Assembly (NCBI RefSeq): GCF_036226445.1
Contig: NZ_CP108474.1
Span: 5,394,001-5,458,000, forward strand
DNA from: Streptomyces sp. NBC_01255
GTDB taxonomy: Bacteria; Actinomycetota; Actinomycetes; Streptomycetales; Streptomycetaceae
Length of the DNA: 64,000 bases
Direction of reading: 5' to 3'
A model generated the notes under the pieces. That model searched no databases. It saw only the letters and a program-made list of their open reading frames with translations, and was not told the DNA's origin. The position numbers were made by a program, and so were the translations under genes. Below are positions 42,545-51,656 of this stretch, in pieces; position 1 is the first letter of the stretch, and each line of letters begins with the position of its first letter.

Positions 42545-43276
42545 ATGAGCACCGACCAGCCGCCGCCCGGCCAGCCGCCCGAGGAGGACCCGTTCCTCAA
42601 GAGGCCGCAGGAGCCCACACCGCCCAACGCCGGCCAGCCGCCGCCCGACGGAACGCCCCCGCCGGAACCGCCTCCGGGCGGGCCCCCGCCCGGGAGCCCC
42701 TACGGGACCCCGCCCGGTTCCCCGTACGACAACATGCCGCCGCCCCCGCCTCCGTACGGGAGCGCTTACGGCGGTGGTTACGGCGGGACCGATCCGCTCT
42801 CCGGGATGCCGCCGCTCGCCGAGTCCGGCCGGCGCATCCTGGCCCGCGTGATCGACTGGTTCATCGTCGCGGTGCCGCTGGCGATCATCGGCATCCCGTT
42901 CGACATCTACAGTCGGGCGACCGAGAACGGCAACGACTTCGGCGACACGGTCAACAGTCTCAACGGCGGCAGCCAGCTGGTCTTCCAGCTCATCACGATC
43001 GTCGCGTACGTCGCCTACGACACGGTGATGGTGGCCAAGAACGGCCAGACGCTCGGCAAGAAGCTGCTGAAGCTCCGGGTCGCGATGCTCAACGACGGCT
43101 CGACGCCCCCGATGAGCCAGTCGCTGCTGAGGGCCGTCGTGCTGTGGCTGCCCGCGCTGATCTGCTGCGCCTGCCTGTGGCCGCTGCTCCTGCTGATCCT
43201 CATCCTGGTCGACAAGCCCTACAAGCAGGGTCTGCACGACAAGGCGGCGAAGACGGTGGTCGTCACCGCCTCCTAG
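42545..43276 (+). CDS. RDD-family membrane protein
   Basis: 243 aa. A Pro/Gly-rich N-terminus (about 1-85, PPPEPPPGGPPPGSPYG) leads into the RDD domain: ESGRRILARVIDWFIVAVPL, then NGQTLGKKLLKLRVAML, with three or four membrane helices and the terminal KPYKQGLHDKAAKTVVV. It is a paralogue of the gene upstream but lacks the DUF2510 motif. No partner or substrate is indicated. Confidence 0.88.
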   Translation: MSTDQPPPGQPPEEDPFLKRPQEPTPPNAGQPPPDGTPPPEPPPGGPPPGSPYGTPPGSPYDNMPPPPPPYGSAYGGGYGGTDPLSGMPPLAESGRRILARVIDWFIVAVPLAIIGIPFDIYSRATENGNDFGDTVNSLNGGSQLVFQLITIVAYVAYDTVMVAKNGQTLGKKLLKLRVAMLNDGSTPPMSQSLLRAVVLWLPALICCACLWPLLLLILILVDKPYKQGLHDKAAKTVVVTAS

Positions 43277-43295
43277 AGCCTTACGGACCAGGGCC

Positions 43296-43610
43296 CTACG
43301 AACCGATCCGGGTATCGGCGCCCGCGCCCACGCGCGCGGCCGGTATCCGGATCTCTTCGTTCCCGGGAGCGGAGGCGGAAGGGACGGAGAGAGTGGGGGA
43401 ATCCGCCGGAACCGGCGGCGCGGAGGCCTTGACGGACCTCGCCCGTACCGGCATCGTCACCGCAACGAGAAGGCCGAGCAGCAGGCCCGCGGCGCAGATC
43501 ACCGCGATCCCGAGGGTCGTCGTCGTACGGGAGAGCAACAGCAGGGCGACGGTCGCGAGGGCGACGGTGGCCGAACCGTAGGCGAGCTGTGCGGCGTTCG
43601 GTCGCTGCAT
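43296..43610 (-). CDS. Small two-helix membrane protein (unknown)
   Basis: 104 aa. Two hydrophobic helices (about residues 10-27 and 32-52) with a short loop, then a cytosolic-type Pro/Ser/Ala-rich tail that includes RARSVKASAPPVPAD. It is convergent with the RDD gene. I do not recognise a family; the coding bias and hydrophobic pattern support it as a real gene. Confidence 0.6.
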   Translation of the reverse strand: MQRPNAAQLAYGSATVALATVALLLLSRTTTTLGIAVICAAGLLLGLLVAVTMPVRARSVKASAPPVPADSPTLSVPSASAPGNEEIRIPAARVGAGADTRIGS

Positions 43611-43937
43611 GACAGGTACCGCCCCCTCAGGACATCGGTTCGACTCTATGACGGTGGATGCCCGGAGGGAACCAGTAGTAAGCGTGACCTAACCCACCGT
43701 GCCGGTGCACGGGGGGCGCACGGAGTCACGCGACGCTCAACCATCGGCCGTGATGCGCCTGCTGGACGCCCGATTATCGGAAATCCGATCCCACATAGTG
43801 CAGTTGGTCTGTGCAAGTCAAGATCTGTCTTTTCTTGCGCCACTCCGGTCAAATGTCGTCACTTGTGACGCGCGACCCCGCTGGACGGACTCCCCACCTC
43901 AGTCCGGATGCGTGGGCGCCGGGGAGGACTACATCAA
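43611..43937. promoter_or_regulatory. Promoter region of the M6 protease gene
   Basis: 327 bases without a gene and noticeably less GC-rich than the surroundings. It has the palindromes TCGGAAATCCGA (43776-43787) and GTCACTTGTGAC (about 43858-43869) and ends with GGGGAGGA before the GTG at 43938. Regulated expression is likely; the regulator is unknown. Confidence 0.5.
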
Positions 43938-46373
43938 GTGACCAACAGACGACGGGCGATCAGAGCGTCCGCAGTCGTCGTGGCGCTCGCGGCCACCGCC
44001 GCCACCGCCTCGACCTTCTCCACCGCTTGGGCCGACAGCAACGGCGTGACGTCCGTCGACGTCCGCCACGACCCGGCGCCCGGCGCCGGGATCGACAAGA
44101 CGGCCGTCGACCACGACCTCGAGGGGCCGTTCAGCGAGCAGCAGGCGCAGCAGCGCAAGGCCGCCCTGGAGCAGGTGCTGAGCGGCGAGGCCCAGGTCGA
44201 GCGCCGTGGCGGCTCCCAGGTGGTCAAGCTCGACAGCAAGAAGTACGTCGAGCTCGGCCGCGAGAAGACCGACAAGATCTTCACGATCCTCGTCGAGTTC
44301 GGCGACAAGGTGGACACCACCACCCTGGTCGACCGCGCCGACGACGACACGACCGAGCTGAAGCCGAAGTTCGGCGGCGAGCCCGGCCCGCTGCACAACC
44401 AGATAGCCGAGCCCGACCGTGCGAAGGACAACTCCACGGCCTGGCAGGCGGATTACAACCAGCAGCACTTCCAGGACCTGTACTTCGGCACCGGCAAGGA
44501 CGCCAAGGGACAGCCCAAGCAGTCGCTGAAGACCTACATGGAGAAGACCTCCTCCGGCCGTTACTCGGTCGAGGGCGGCGTCTCCGACTGGGTCAAGGTC
44601 GAGTACAACGAGGCCCGTTACGGCTCGAACTACTGCGGCAACAGCAACTGCTCCAACGTCTGGGACGCGGTCCGCGACGGCGTCACCGCCTTCGTCGCCG
44701 ACCAGAAGGCCAAGGGTCGTACCGACGCCCAGATCAAGGCCGACATGGCCGAGTACGACAAGTGGGACCGGTACGACTTCGACGCCGACGGCAACTTCAA
44801 CGAGCCCGACGGCTACATCGACCACTTCCAGATCGTCCACGCGGGCGAGGACGAGTCGGCGGGCGGCGGCGCCCAGGGCGGCGACGCCCTGTGGGCCCAC
44901 CGCTGGTACGCCTACGGCACCAACGCGGGCAAGACCGGCCCGGCGGACAACAAGGCCGGCGGCACGCAGATCGGCGACTCGGGCATCTGGGTCGGCGACT
45001 ACACGATGCAGCCCGAGAACGGCGGCCTCGGCGTCTTCGCGCACGAGTACGGCCACGACCTCGGCCTCCCGGACCTGTACGACACCTCGGGCCTCAAGGG
45101 CGCCGAGAACTCGACCGGTTTCTGGTCGCTCATGTCGTCCGGTTCCTGGCTCGGCCGCGGCAAGGACGCCATCGGCGACCTGCCCGGCGACATGAACTCC
45201 TGGGACAAGCTCCAGCTCGGCTGGCTCAACTACACCAAGGTGAGCAACGAGCAGCGCGGGACGAAGTCCACCCACAAGCTGGGTGTGGCCGAGTACAACA
45301 CCAAGAACCCGCAGGCTCTTGTCGTCGAGCTGCCGAAGAAGCAGGTCACCACCGATGTCGTCGCGCCCGCCGAGGGTGCCACGCAGTGGTGGAGCAACAT
45401 GGGTGACGACCTCAAGAACACCCTGACCCGCTCCGTCGACCTCACGGGCAAGACGTCCGCCTCCCTGGAGCTCCAGGGCTGGTACGACATCGAGCTCGAC
45501 TACGACTACCTCTACACCGAGGTGTCGACCGACGGCGGCGCCAACTGGACGGCCCTGGACGGCACCGCCGACGGCGTGGCCCTCCCGCGCGACGCGAGCG
45601 GCGCCCCGGCGCTGACCGACGTCTCGGAGAAGCACAAGAAGCTCGTCTACGGCCTCGACGCCTACGCGGGCAAGAAGGTCGACCTCCGCTTCCGCTACCA
45701 GACGGACGGCGGCGCGGGCGGCAAGGGCTTCACCGCCGACGCCATCACGCTGACCGCGGACGGTGCCACCCTCTTCTCGGACAACGCCGAGAACGGTGAC
45801 AACGGCTGGGTGGCGAAGGGCTTCTCGCGCGTCGGCAAGGGCTTCACGAAGGAGTACGAGCAGTACTACATCGCGGAGAACCGCCAGTACGTCTCGTACG
45901 ACCAGACCCTCAAGGTCGGCCCGTACAACTTCGGTTTCGCGGGTGAGAAGTCCAGCTGGGTCGAGCACTACCCGTACCAGAACGGCCTGCTCGTCTGGAA
46001 GTGGGACCTCTCCCAGAAGGACAACAACACGGCCGTCCACCCGGGCAAGGGCCTGATCCTTCCGGTCGACGCCCACGCCACCCCGCTGAAGTGGACCGAC
46101 GGCACCCTGATGCGCAACCGCGTCCAGGCGTACGACTCCACCTTCGGCACCTACCGGACCGACGCCCTCAAGCTCCACAAGGCGGACGTCCCGGTGTGGG
46201 TCAAGTCGCAGCCGGGCAACCCGGTCTTCGACGACCGCAAGGGCACCTACTGGTACCAGGAGACCGAGCGGGCCGGTGTGCAGGTAACTGACACCAACAC
46301 CAAGATCCAGGTCGTCAAGGAGCCGAAGAACGGCCAGACGATCACGGTCCAGGTGGGTCCGTCCACCAAGTAG
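43938..46373 (+). CDS. Secreted immune inhibitor A-type metallopeptidase (M6)
   Basis: 811 aa from a GTG with GGGGAGGA ten bases upstream. A Sec signal peptide (about residues 5-33, ending TAWA) precedes a propeptide. The M6 catalytic domain follows, with zinc motif HEYGHD starting at His369 and the downstream FWSLMSSGSWLG segment. The C-terminal half has beta-sandwich (VEG/MAM-like) repeats such as DYDYLYTEVSTDGGANWTAL. It should be an extracellular zinc endopeptidase degrading proteins during growth or development. It is transcribed alone and followed by a strong terminator. Confidence 0.94.
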   Translation: MTNRRRAIRASAVVVALAATAATASTFSTAWADSNGVTSVDVRHDPAPGAGIDKTAVDHDLEGPFSEQQAQQRKAALEQVLSGEAQVERRGGSQVVKLDSKKYVELGREKTDKIFTILVEFGDKVDTTTLVDRADDDTTELKPKFGGEPGPLHNQIAEPDRAKDNSTAWQADYNQQHFQDLYFGTGKDAKGQPKQSLKTYMEKTSSGRYSVEGGVSDWVKVEYNEARYGSNYCGNSNCSNVWDAVRDGVTAFVADQKAKGRTDAQIKADMAEYDKWDRYDFDADGNFNEPDGYIDHFQIVHAGEDESAGGGAQGGDALWAHRWYAYGTNAGKTGPADNKAGGTQIGDSGIWVGDYTMQPENGGLGVFAHEYGHDLGLPDLYDTSGLKGAENSTGFWSLMSSGSWLGRGKDAIGDLPGDMNSWDKLQLGWLNYTKVSNEQRGTKSTHKLGVAEYNTKNPQALVVELPKKQVTTDVVAPAEGATQWWSNMGDDLKNTLTRSVDLTGKTSASLELQGWYDIELDYDYLYTEVSTDGGANWTALDGTADGVALPRDASGAPALTDVSEKHKKLVYGLDAYAGKKVDLRFRYQTDGGAGGKGFTADAITLTADGATLFSDNAENGDNGWVAKGFSRVGKGFTKEYEQYYIAENRQYVSYDQTLKVGPYNFGFAGEKSSWVEHYPYQNGLLVWKWDLSQKDNNTAVHPGKGLILPVDAHATPLKWTDGTLMRNRVQAYDSTFGTYRTDALKLHKADVPVWVKSQPGNPVFDDRKGTYWYQETERAGVQVTDTNTKIQVVKEPKNGQTITVQVGPSTK

Positions 46374-46398
46374 TCGGTAAAACTGCAGGTCAAAGCGT

Positions 46399-46434
46399 GA
46401 TCGGCCGTCGCCCCCTAGCGGGCGGCGGCCGATC
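46399..46434 (+). terminator. Hairpin after M6 protease gene
   Basis: GATCGGCCGTCGCCC pairs with GGGCGGCGGCCGATC (15 bp, one G-T) and is followed by GTGTTT. Confidence 0.88.
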
Positions 46435-46495
46435 GTGTTTAGGTGCGTCTGACGCAGTTCTTATTGACATCTGATCCACGGGGGAGTGGTTCCGC

Positions 46496-46807
46496 ATGCC
46501 CAACGGAGGGTTCTGCAAGCTGCCGGGCGGCAGCGTGGTCGTCGCGATAGGGCTGCCCAGCCCGGCCCGCGACGGGGCCTCGGTCCGCTTCCTGGTCCAC
46601 GCCGCCAACCGTGCCCGCGCCCTGACCCGGCTGCGGAACCTCGGCCTGCGCGCGGTCTACCTCCGCGGCAACAGCGAGCCGCCCACCCCGGACGAGATCA
46701 CGGCCGTCCTGCACCACCCCGACGGCCTGCTCTGGAGATCCGCGCCCGGCGCCGCCCAGGAACTCTGGCACCCGGTCCGCACGCTCCCGAAGGAGCCCGC
46801 GGCGTAG
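46496..46807 (+). CDS. Conserved small protein of unknown function
   Basis: 103 aa, with GGGGGAG nine bases before the ATG. It appears to be a compact alpha/beta protein (GGSVVVAIGLPSP, ASVRFLVHAANRARALTRLR, LGLRAVYLRGN). There is no signal peptide, membrane helix or catalytic motif. It is convergent with pncA and separated from the protease by a terminator, so it is a single-gene unit. No function can be suggested. Confidence 0.7.
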   Translation: MPNGGFCKLPGGSVVVAIGLPSPARDGASVRFLVHAANRARALTRLRNLGLRAVYLRGNSEPPTPDEITAVLHHPDGLLWRSAPGAAQELWHPVRTLPKEPAA

Positions 46808-46820
46808 AGCACCGCCCCCG

Positions 46821-47417
46821 TCACACCACCGGCTCGCCCGTCAGCTGGACCCCGGCCGCCCGGAGCTCCTTCAGGGCCTTCGCTGTCGTCGCCTTCGCGA
46901 CCCCGGCCGTCAGCTCCAGCAGCACATGGGTCCGGAAACCCTCCCGCGCCGCGTCCAGGGCCGTCGCCCGGACGCAGTGGTCGGTGGCGATGCCCACCAC
47001 GTCGACCTCGGTGACGTCCCGCTCCCGCAGCCACTCCGCGAGCGTCCGCCCGTTCTCGTCAAGACCCTCGAAGCCGCTGTACGCCGCGTCGTAGGCGCCC
47101 TTGTCGAAGACCGAGTCGATCGCCCCGCTGGCGACGGCGGGCGCGAAGTTCGGGTGGAAGCCGACGCCCTCCGTGCCGGCCACGCAGTGCACGGGCCAGG
47201 AGGTGACGTAGTCCGGCTCCTCGCCCTCCGGCGCGAAGTGCGCGCCCGGGTCGACGTGGTGGTCACGGGTGGCGACGACGTACCGGTAGGACGAGCCCGC
47301 CGTCTGGCCGACCAGGTCGGTGATCGCGGCGGCGACGTCCGCGCCGCCCGTCACCGCGAGGCTGCCGCCCTCGCAGAAGTCGTTCTGAACGTCCACAACG
47401 ATCAATGCGCGGTGCAT
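46821..47417 (-). CDS. pncA: Nicotinamidase
   Basis: 198 aa isochorismatase-fold hydrolase that converts nicotinamide to nicotinate for NAD salvage. The triad is readable: Asp9 (IVVDVQNDF), Lys in FDKGAYDAAYSGF, and Cys in GIATDHCVRAT. Metal-binding DxHxxxHF-type residues appear in TRDHHVDPGAHFA. AAGGACA lies upstream of the ATG. It sits next to pncB (47506), which takes the product onward; the 88-base gap would allow a shared transcript. Confidence 0.93.
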   Translation of the reverse strand: MHRALIVVDVQNDFCEGGSLAVTGGADVAAAITDLVGQTAGSSYRYVVATRDHHVDPGAHFAPEGEEPDYVTSWPVHCVAGTEGVGFHPNFAPAVASGAIDSVFDKGAYDAAYSGFEGLDENGRTLAEWLRERDVTEVDVVGIATDHCVRATALDAAREGFRTHVLLELTAGVAKATTAKALKELRAAGVQLTGEPVV

Positions 47418-47505
47418 GGCGGGTGTCCTTAGCGCGTCGGATAGGGGTGGGATCGAGCCTAGAGACTTCCCCCTCCCCAGGGGAGGGGCAAGCCTCCAGG
47501 CGTTC

Positions 47506-48834
47506 CTAGACGTACTCCGTCGGCAGCACCGGCTCGCCGCGCGAGAGCTGGATCGCCGACATCGGCAGTCCGGCGCGGGCCTCGATGTGCCGGGACCTGG
47601 CGGCCTCCAGCGGCTCCCGGGCCACCACCTCGCCGCCCTTGACCAGCTCGACCAGGAGCTGGTGGTCGACGAGCTCCGGCGGGACCGGTCCCGTGCCCAC
47701 GACCTCCGTCTCGGCGACGCCGTACGCGTCGGGCCGCCGGGCCGCCCACTTGCGCCCGCCGACCGAGGCCTTGCCGCCCACCGACTTCTTCGCGACCGGC
47801 ACCAGGGGCGCCTTGGGGTCGGCCGAGCGGGCCCGGGCGACCAGCTTGTAGACCATGGAGCAGGTCGGGTGGCCGCTGCCGGTGACCAGCTGCGTGCCCA
47901 CCCCGTACGCGTCGACCGGCGCCGCCGCGAGCGAGGCGATGGCGTACTCGTCGAGGTCCGAGGTGACGACGATCTTCGTGTTCCGCGCGCCCAGCTCGTC
48001 GAGCTGCGCCCGCACCCGGTGTGCGACGAGCAGCAGGTCGCCCGAGTCGATGCGGACGGCGCCGAGCTCGGGCCCCGCCACCTCGACGGCGGTACGGACG
48101 GCCTCGGTCACGTCGTACGTGTCGACGAGCAGGGTCGTACCCCGTCCGAGGGTCTCGACCTGGGCCTGGAAGGCGTCCCGTTCGCTGTCGTGGAGGAGGG
48201 TGAAGGCGTGGGCGGAGGTGCCGACGGTCGGGATGCCGTAGCGGAAGCCGGCCGCGAGGTCCGAGGTGGCCTCGAAGCCGCCGACGTACGCGGCGCGGGA
48301 GGCGGCGACGGCGGCCAGCTCGTGGGTGCGCCGGGCACCCATCTCGATCAGGCGGCGCCCGGCGGCCGCGGCCGACATGCGGGAGGCGGCGGCCGCGATC
48401 GCCGAGTCGTGGTTGAGGATCGAGAGGATCACGGTCTCCAGGAGCACGCACTCGGCGAAGGAGCCCTCGACCCGCAGGACGGGCGAGCCGGGGAAGTACA
48501 CCTCGCCCTCCGGGTAGCCCCAGATGTCGCCGGAGAAGCGGTATCCGGCCAGCCACTCCAGGGTCGGCTCGTCGACGATGCCGTGCTCGCGCAGGAAGCC
48601 CAGGACGGCGGGGTCGAAGCGGAAGTTCTCGACGGCGTCCAGGACCCGGCCGACGCCCGCGAGGACGCCGTAGCGGCGCCCCTCGGGCAGCCGCCGGGTG
48701 AAGACCTCGAAGACCGAGTGCCGGTCGGCGGTGCCGGCCCGCAGGGCGGCCTGGAGCATGGTCAGTTCGTACTGATCGGTGAAGAGCGCGGTCGACGGCA
48801 CGTCCACCGGCAGCCCAAGGTCCGCAGCGTTCAT
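47506..48834 (-). CDS. pncB: Nicotinate phosphoribosyltransferase
   Basis: 442 aa. It makes nicotinate mononucleotide from nicotinate and PRPP, the step after pncA. Family features include ALFTDQYELTMLQAALRAG at the N-terminus, the phosphorylation-site His region (PTVGTSAHAF), and the PRPP-handling segments VRIDSGDL and VTSDLDE. The start is the ATG at 48834, preceded at leaderless spacing by TAGCAT. It is divergent from clpS. Confidence 0.94.
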   Translation of the reverse strand: MNAADLGLPVDVPSTALFTDQYELTMLQAALRAGTADRHSVFEVFTRRLPEGRRYGVLAGVGRVLDAVENFRFDPAVLGFLREHGIVDEPTLEWLAGYRFSGDIWGYPEGEVYFPGSPVLRVEGSFAECVLLETVILSILNHDSAIAAAASRMSAAAAGRRLIEMGARRTHELAAVAASRAAYVGGFEATSDLAAGFRYGIPTVGTSAHAFTLLHDSERDAFQAQVETLGRGTTLLVDTYDVTEAVRTAVEVAGPELGAVRIDSGDLLLVAHRVRAQLDELGARNTKIVVTSDLDEYAIASLAAAPVDAYGVGTQLVTGSGHPTCSMVYKLVARARSADPKAPLVPVAKKSVGGKASVGGRKWAARRPDAYGVAETEVVGTGPVPPELVDHQLLVELVKGGEVVAREPLEAARSRHIEARAGLPMSAIQLSRGEPVLPTEYV

Positions 48835-48841
48835 GTCAGCG

Positions 48842-48847
48842 ATGCTA
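48842..48847 (-). promoter_or_regulatory. -10-like TAGCAT upstream of pncB
   Basis: On the minus strand TAGCAT is followed by seven bases and the pncB ATG, with no Shine-Dalgarno sequence, which suggests a leaderless or near-leaderless mRNA. Confidence 0.45.
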
Positions 48848-48934
48848 GCGCAGAAATCGTCAGAGTGACGAATAGGGGGCGGTGTGGGTGCCCCGTTTGT
48901 GCGATGGGCCCCCCGGAGTGGCAGCATGGGGTGA

Positions 48935-49240
48935 GTGAGCGTCGCGCCTATTGAGATCGAACGTACGGAATCGGCCGAGGAGGTCTCCGCGGTCGTCGAA
49001 CCGGACGTGCCCTGGGTGACCCTCGTGCACAACGATCCGGTCAACCTGATGAGCTATGTGACCTACGTCTTCCAGTCGTACTTCGGTTACTCCAAAGGCA
49101 AGGCGCACAAGCTGATGCTCGACGTGCACGAGAAGGGGAAGGCGGTCGTCTCCGCCGGTACCCGCGAGGAGATGGAGCGGGACGTGCAGGCGATGCACGG
49201 CTACGGCCTCTGGGCGACCCTCTCCCAGGACCGCTTCTGA
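48935..49240 (+). CDS. clpS: ATP-dependent Clp protease adaptor ClpS
   Basis: 101 aa from a GTG. The ClpS core is plain: [20 protein letters not shown], then [20 protein letters not shown], with the N-degron pocket Asn-Asp and His positions. It delivers N-end-rule substrates to ClpC/ClpA-ClpP. The stop overlaps the next ATG by one base, so clpS and the DUF2017 gene are coupled. Confidence 0.95.
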   Translation: MSVAPIEIERTESAEEVSAVVEPDVPWVTLVHNDPVNLMSYVTYVFQSYFGYSKGKAHKLMLDVHEKGKAVVSAGTREEMERDVQAMHGYGLWATLSQDRF

Positions 49241-49821
49241 TGGCCGGGCGTTTCGAGAACCTGCCCGGTGGCGGCGCGGCCGTCGCGCTCGACGACGTCG
49301 AGATCTCCATCCTCCGCTCCCTCGCCGTCCAGCTGATGGAGCTGATCGGCCCCGGCGACGAGCCCGCGGCCGACGCCGACCCGCTGGCGGCGCTCTTCGC
49401 CGAGGGCCCCAGCGAGCCCCCGTCCGACCCCGCGCTCCGGCGCCTCTTCCCCGACGCGTACGGGGACGAGAGCGAGGACCTGCGGGCGTCCGCCGCCGAC
49501 TTCCGCCGCTACACCGAGAACGACCTGCGGGCCCGCAAGCGCGAGGACGCCCTCGTGGTCGTACGCGCGCTGGACTCCCTCGCCGGCGAATCGGCGGGCG
49601 AGGGCGGGGCCGTCCTGAAGCTGACCCAGGACGAGTCCCGGGCCTGGCTCGGCGCGCTCAACGACCTCCGGCTGACCATCGGGACCCGCCTGGAGGTCAA
49701 GGACGAGGAGAGCGAGCAGCTGTACCGGCTGCCGGACTCCGACCCGCGCAAGCCGATGGTGATGGCGTACCTCTGGCTGGGCGCGCTCCAGGAGTCCCTC
49801 GTCGAGACCCTGATGCCGTAG
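49240..49821 (+). CDS. DUF2017 family protein coupled to clpS
   Basis: 193 aa. The start overlaps the clpS stop. It is a helical, acidic protein with AVALDDVEISILRSLAVQLM and a conserved C-terminal block ESRAWLGALNDLRLTIGTRL. The linkage clpS-DUF2017 is very common in actinobacteria and suggests a role near regulated proteolysis, but no activity is known to me. Its end is about 320 bases from the permease. Confidence 0.88.
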   Translation: MAGRFENLPGGGAAVALDDVEISILRSLAVQLMELIGPGDEPAADADPLAALFAEGPSEPPSDPALRRLFPDAYGDESEDLRASAADFRRYTENDLRARKREDALVVVRALDSLAGESAGEGGAVLKLTQDESRAWLGALNDLRLTIGTRLEVKDEESEQLYRLPDSDPRKPMVMAYLWLGALQESLVETLMP

Positions 49822-50143
49822 CGCCACCGCAGCGCTGCGCGGTGTTCGCTCAGCGGACGCTCAAATCCGGATAACGAATGCGTTATCAAGGTGCCCACCC
49901 TTGCTCCGTTGAGTCCTCTTTGTCCGTCTTTTTGTGTGGTTTGCGCCACATGCGCCCCCGTCGATCACCCCTCGCGCCGTGATAAATCTTCACGACCACT
50001 CGGGACGCCACCCATGTTCCCGAGGGCGCTTCGGCCGGCTGACCGCCGGTGGCACTCCATTCCACATCCGGGGGGATCAGGACCTGATCCGCAGCAGACT
50101 CACTCGAAGTCGCGCGGATCAGCATGGAGAAAGGCGCACCACC
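49822..50143. promoter_or_regulatory. Promoter/leader region of the amino acid permease with palindrome
   Basis: 322 bases without a gene. GATAACG-AATG-CGTTATC (49870-49887) is a perfect interrupted palindrome and a good operator candidate. The rest looks like a long 5' leader ending GGAGAAAGG before the ATG at 50144. Confidence 0.55.
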
Positions 50144-51580
50144 ATGACCTCAGTGCAGGTCGACAAGCAGCACGACGGCAATGAGGCCGAGGACTCCGCG
50201 TCGGGCGAGGGTTACCACCGGGCACTCGGCGCCCGTCAGATCCAGATGATCGCGATCGGCGGCGCCATCGGCACCGGTCTGTTCCTCGGCGCGGGCAAGG
50301 GCATCTCCATCGCGGGACCGAGCCTGATCCTCGCGTACGCCGTCGCGGGCCTCGTCATCTTCTTCATCATGCGGGCGCTCGGCGAGCTCCTCATGTACCG
50401 CCCGGTGTCGGGCTCCTTCTCCGAGTACGCTCGCGAGTTCATCGGCCCGTTCGCGGGCTTCGCGACCGGCTGGACGTACTGGCTCTTCTGGGTCGTCACC
50501 GGCATCACCGAGGTCACCGCCGCCGCCACCTACATGACGTACTGGTGGGACATCCCGCAGTGGATCTCGGCGCTCGTCTTCACCGTCATCCTCTACGGCG
50601 CCAACCTGATCTCCGTGAAGCTCTTCGGTGAGCTGGAGTTCTGGTTCTCCATGGTCAAGGTCACCGCGATCATCGGCATGATCCTGATCTGCGCCGGCAT
50701 CCTCACCCTCGGCTTCTCCGACGCCGGCGACACCGCCTCCGTCACCCACCTCTGGGACCTCGGCGGCTTCTTCGCCGGCAAGGACGGCATCTTCTCGACC
50801 CTCATGACCCTCCAGATGGTCATGTTCGCGTTCCTCGCGGTCGAGCTGGTCGGCGTCACCGCCGGAGAGTCCAAGGACCCGAAGACGGTCCTGCCGAAGG
50901 CCATCAACACCGTGCCGTGGCGCATCGCCGTCTTCTACGTCGGCGCGCTGATCATGATCCTGTCGGTCGTCCCGTGGACCGAGTTCAAGCCGGGCGTCAG
51001 CCCGTTCGTCGCCGCCTTCGAGAAGATGGGCCTCGGCGTCGGCGCCGCCATCGTCAACTTCGTCGTGCTGACCGCGGCCCTCTCCTCCTGCAACTCGGGC
51101 ATGTACTCCACCGGCCGCATGCTGCGCGACCTCGCGCTCAACGGCCAGGGCCCGAAGGCCTTCACCAAGCTGACCAAGTCCGGCACTCCGCTGATCGGCA
51201 CCACGGTCTCGGCCGCGCTGATGATGGTCGGCGTCTGGATCAACTACCAGTGGCCCGGCGAGGCGTTCAACTACGTCGTCTCCTTCGCCACCATCTCCGG
51301 CATGTGGGCCTGGATCGTCATCCTGATCTGCCAGATCCGCTACCGCCTCAAGGCCGACCGGGGTGAGGTGCCGCAGTCGTCGTTCAAGGCGCCCGGCGGC
51401 ATCTGGCTCAGTGTCTTCTCGCTCGCCTTCATCGCCATGGTCGTCGTGACCATGGCCATGGACGCGGGCAACCGGGTCGCGCTCTACGGCGCGCCGGTCT
51501 GGGGCCTGATCCTCGCCGTCTCGTACCTGGTCCTCAAGGCCCGCAACCCCGAGGGCGCGGCCTTCGCCAAGCGCTCCTGA
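50144..51580 (+). CDS. Amino acid permease (APC superfamily)
   Basis: 478 aa with 12 membrane helices. The N-terminal block QIQMIAIGGAIGTGLFLGAG is the AAT-family signature, and EYAREFIGPFAGFATGWTYW and FAFLAVELVGVTAGES are also typical of CycA/AnsP/GabP-like proton symporters. The start is the ATG after GGAGAAAGG; upstream in-frame codons lack family similarity. The substrate (for example an aliphatic amino acid, asparagine or GABA) cannot be assigned. It is followed by a 15-bp terminator stem. Confidence 0.93.
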   Translation: MTSVQVDKQHDGNEAEDSASGEGYHRALGARQIQMIAIGGAIGTGLFLGAGKGISIAGPSLILAYAVAGLVIFFIMRALGELLMYRPVSGSFSEYAREFIGPFAGFATGWTYWLFWVVTGITEVTAAATYMTYWWDIPQWISALVFTVILYGANLISVKLFGELEFWFSMVKVTAIIGMILICAGILTLGFSDAGDTASVTHLWDLGGFFAGKDGIFSTLMTLQMVMFAFLAVELVGVTAGESKDPKTVLPKAINTVPWRIAVFYVGALIMILSVVPWTEFKPGVSPFVAAFEKMGLGVGAAIVNFVVLTAALSSCNSGMYSTGRMLRDLALNGQGPKAFTKLTKSGTPLIGTTVSAALMMVGVWINYQWPGEAFNYVVSFATISGMWAWIVILICQIRYRLKADRGEVPQSSFKAPGGIWLSVFSLAFIAMVVVTMAMDAGNRVALYGAPVWGLILAVSYLVLKARNPEGAAFAKRS

Positions 51581-51600
51581 CAGGCTTCTGTCCAGCATCC

Positions 51601-51637
51601 GGGCCGTCCCGTACCACTCCTCGGTACGGGACGGCCC
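51601..51637 (+). terminator. Hairpin after amino acid permease gene
   Basis: GGGCCGTCCCGTACC pairs perfectly with GGTACGGGACGGCCC around the 7-base loop ACTCCTC. Confidence 0.9.
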
Positions 51638-51644
51638 GTCTGCT

Positions 51645-51650
51645 TATCCT
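51645..51650 (+). promoter_or_regulatory. -10-like TATCCT at leaderless spacing before mec
   Basis: TATCCT, six bases, then the mec ATG at 51657; no ribosome site. It lies right after the permease terminator, so mec starts its own transcript. Confidence 0.5.
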
Positions 51651-51656
51651 GTCGGC

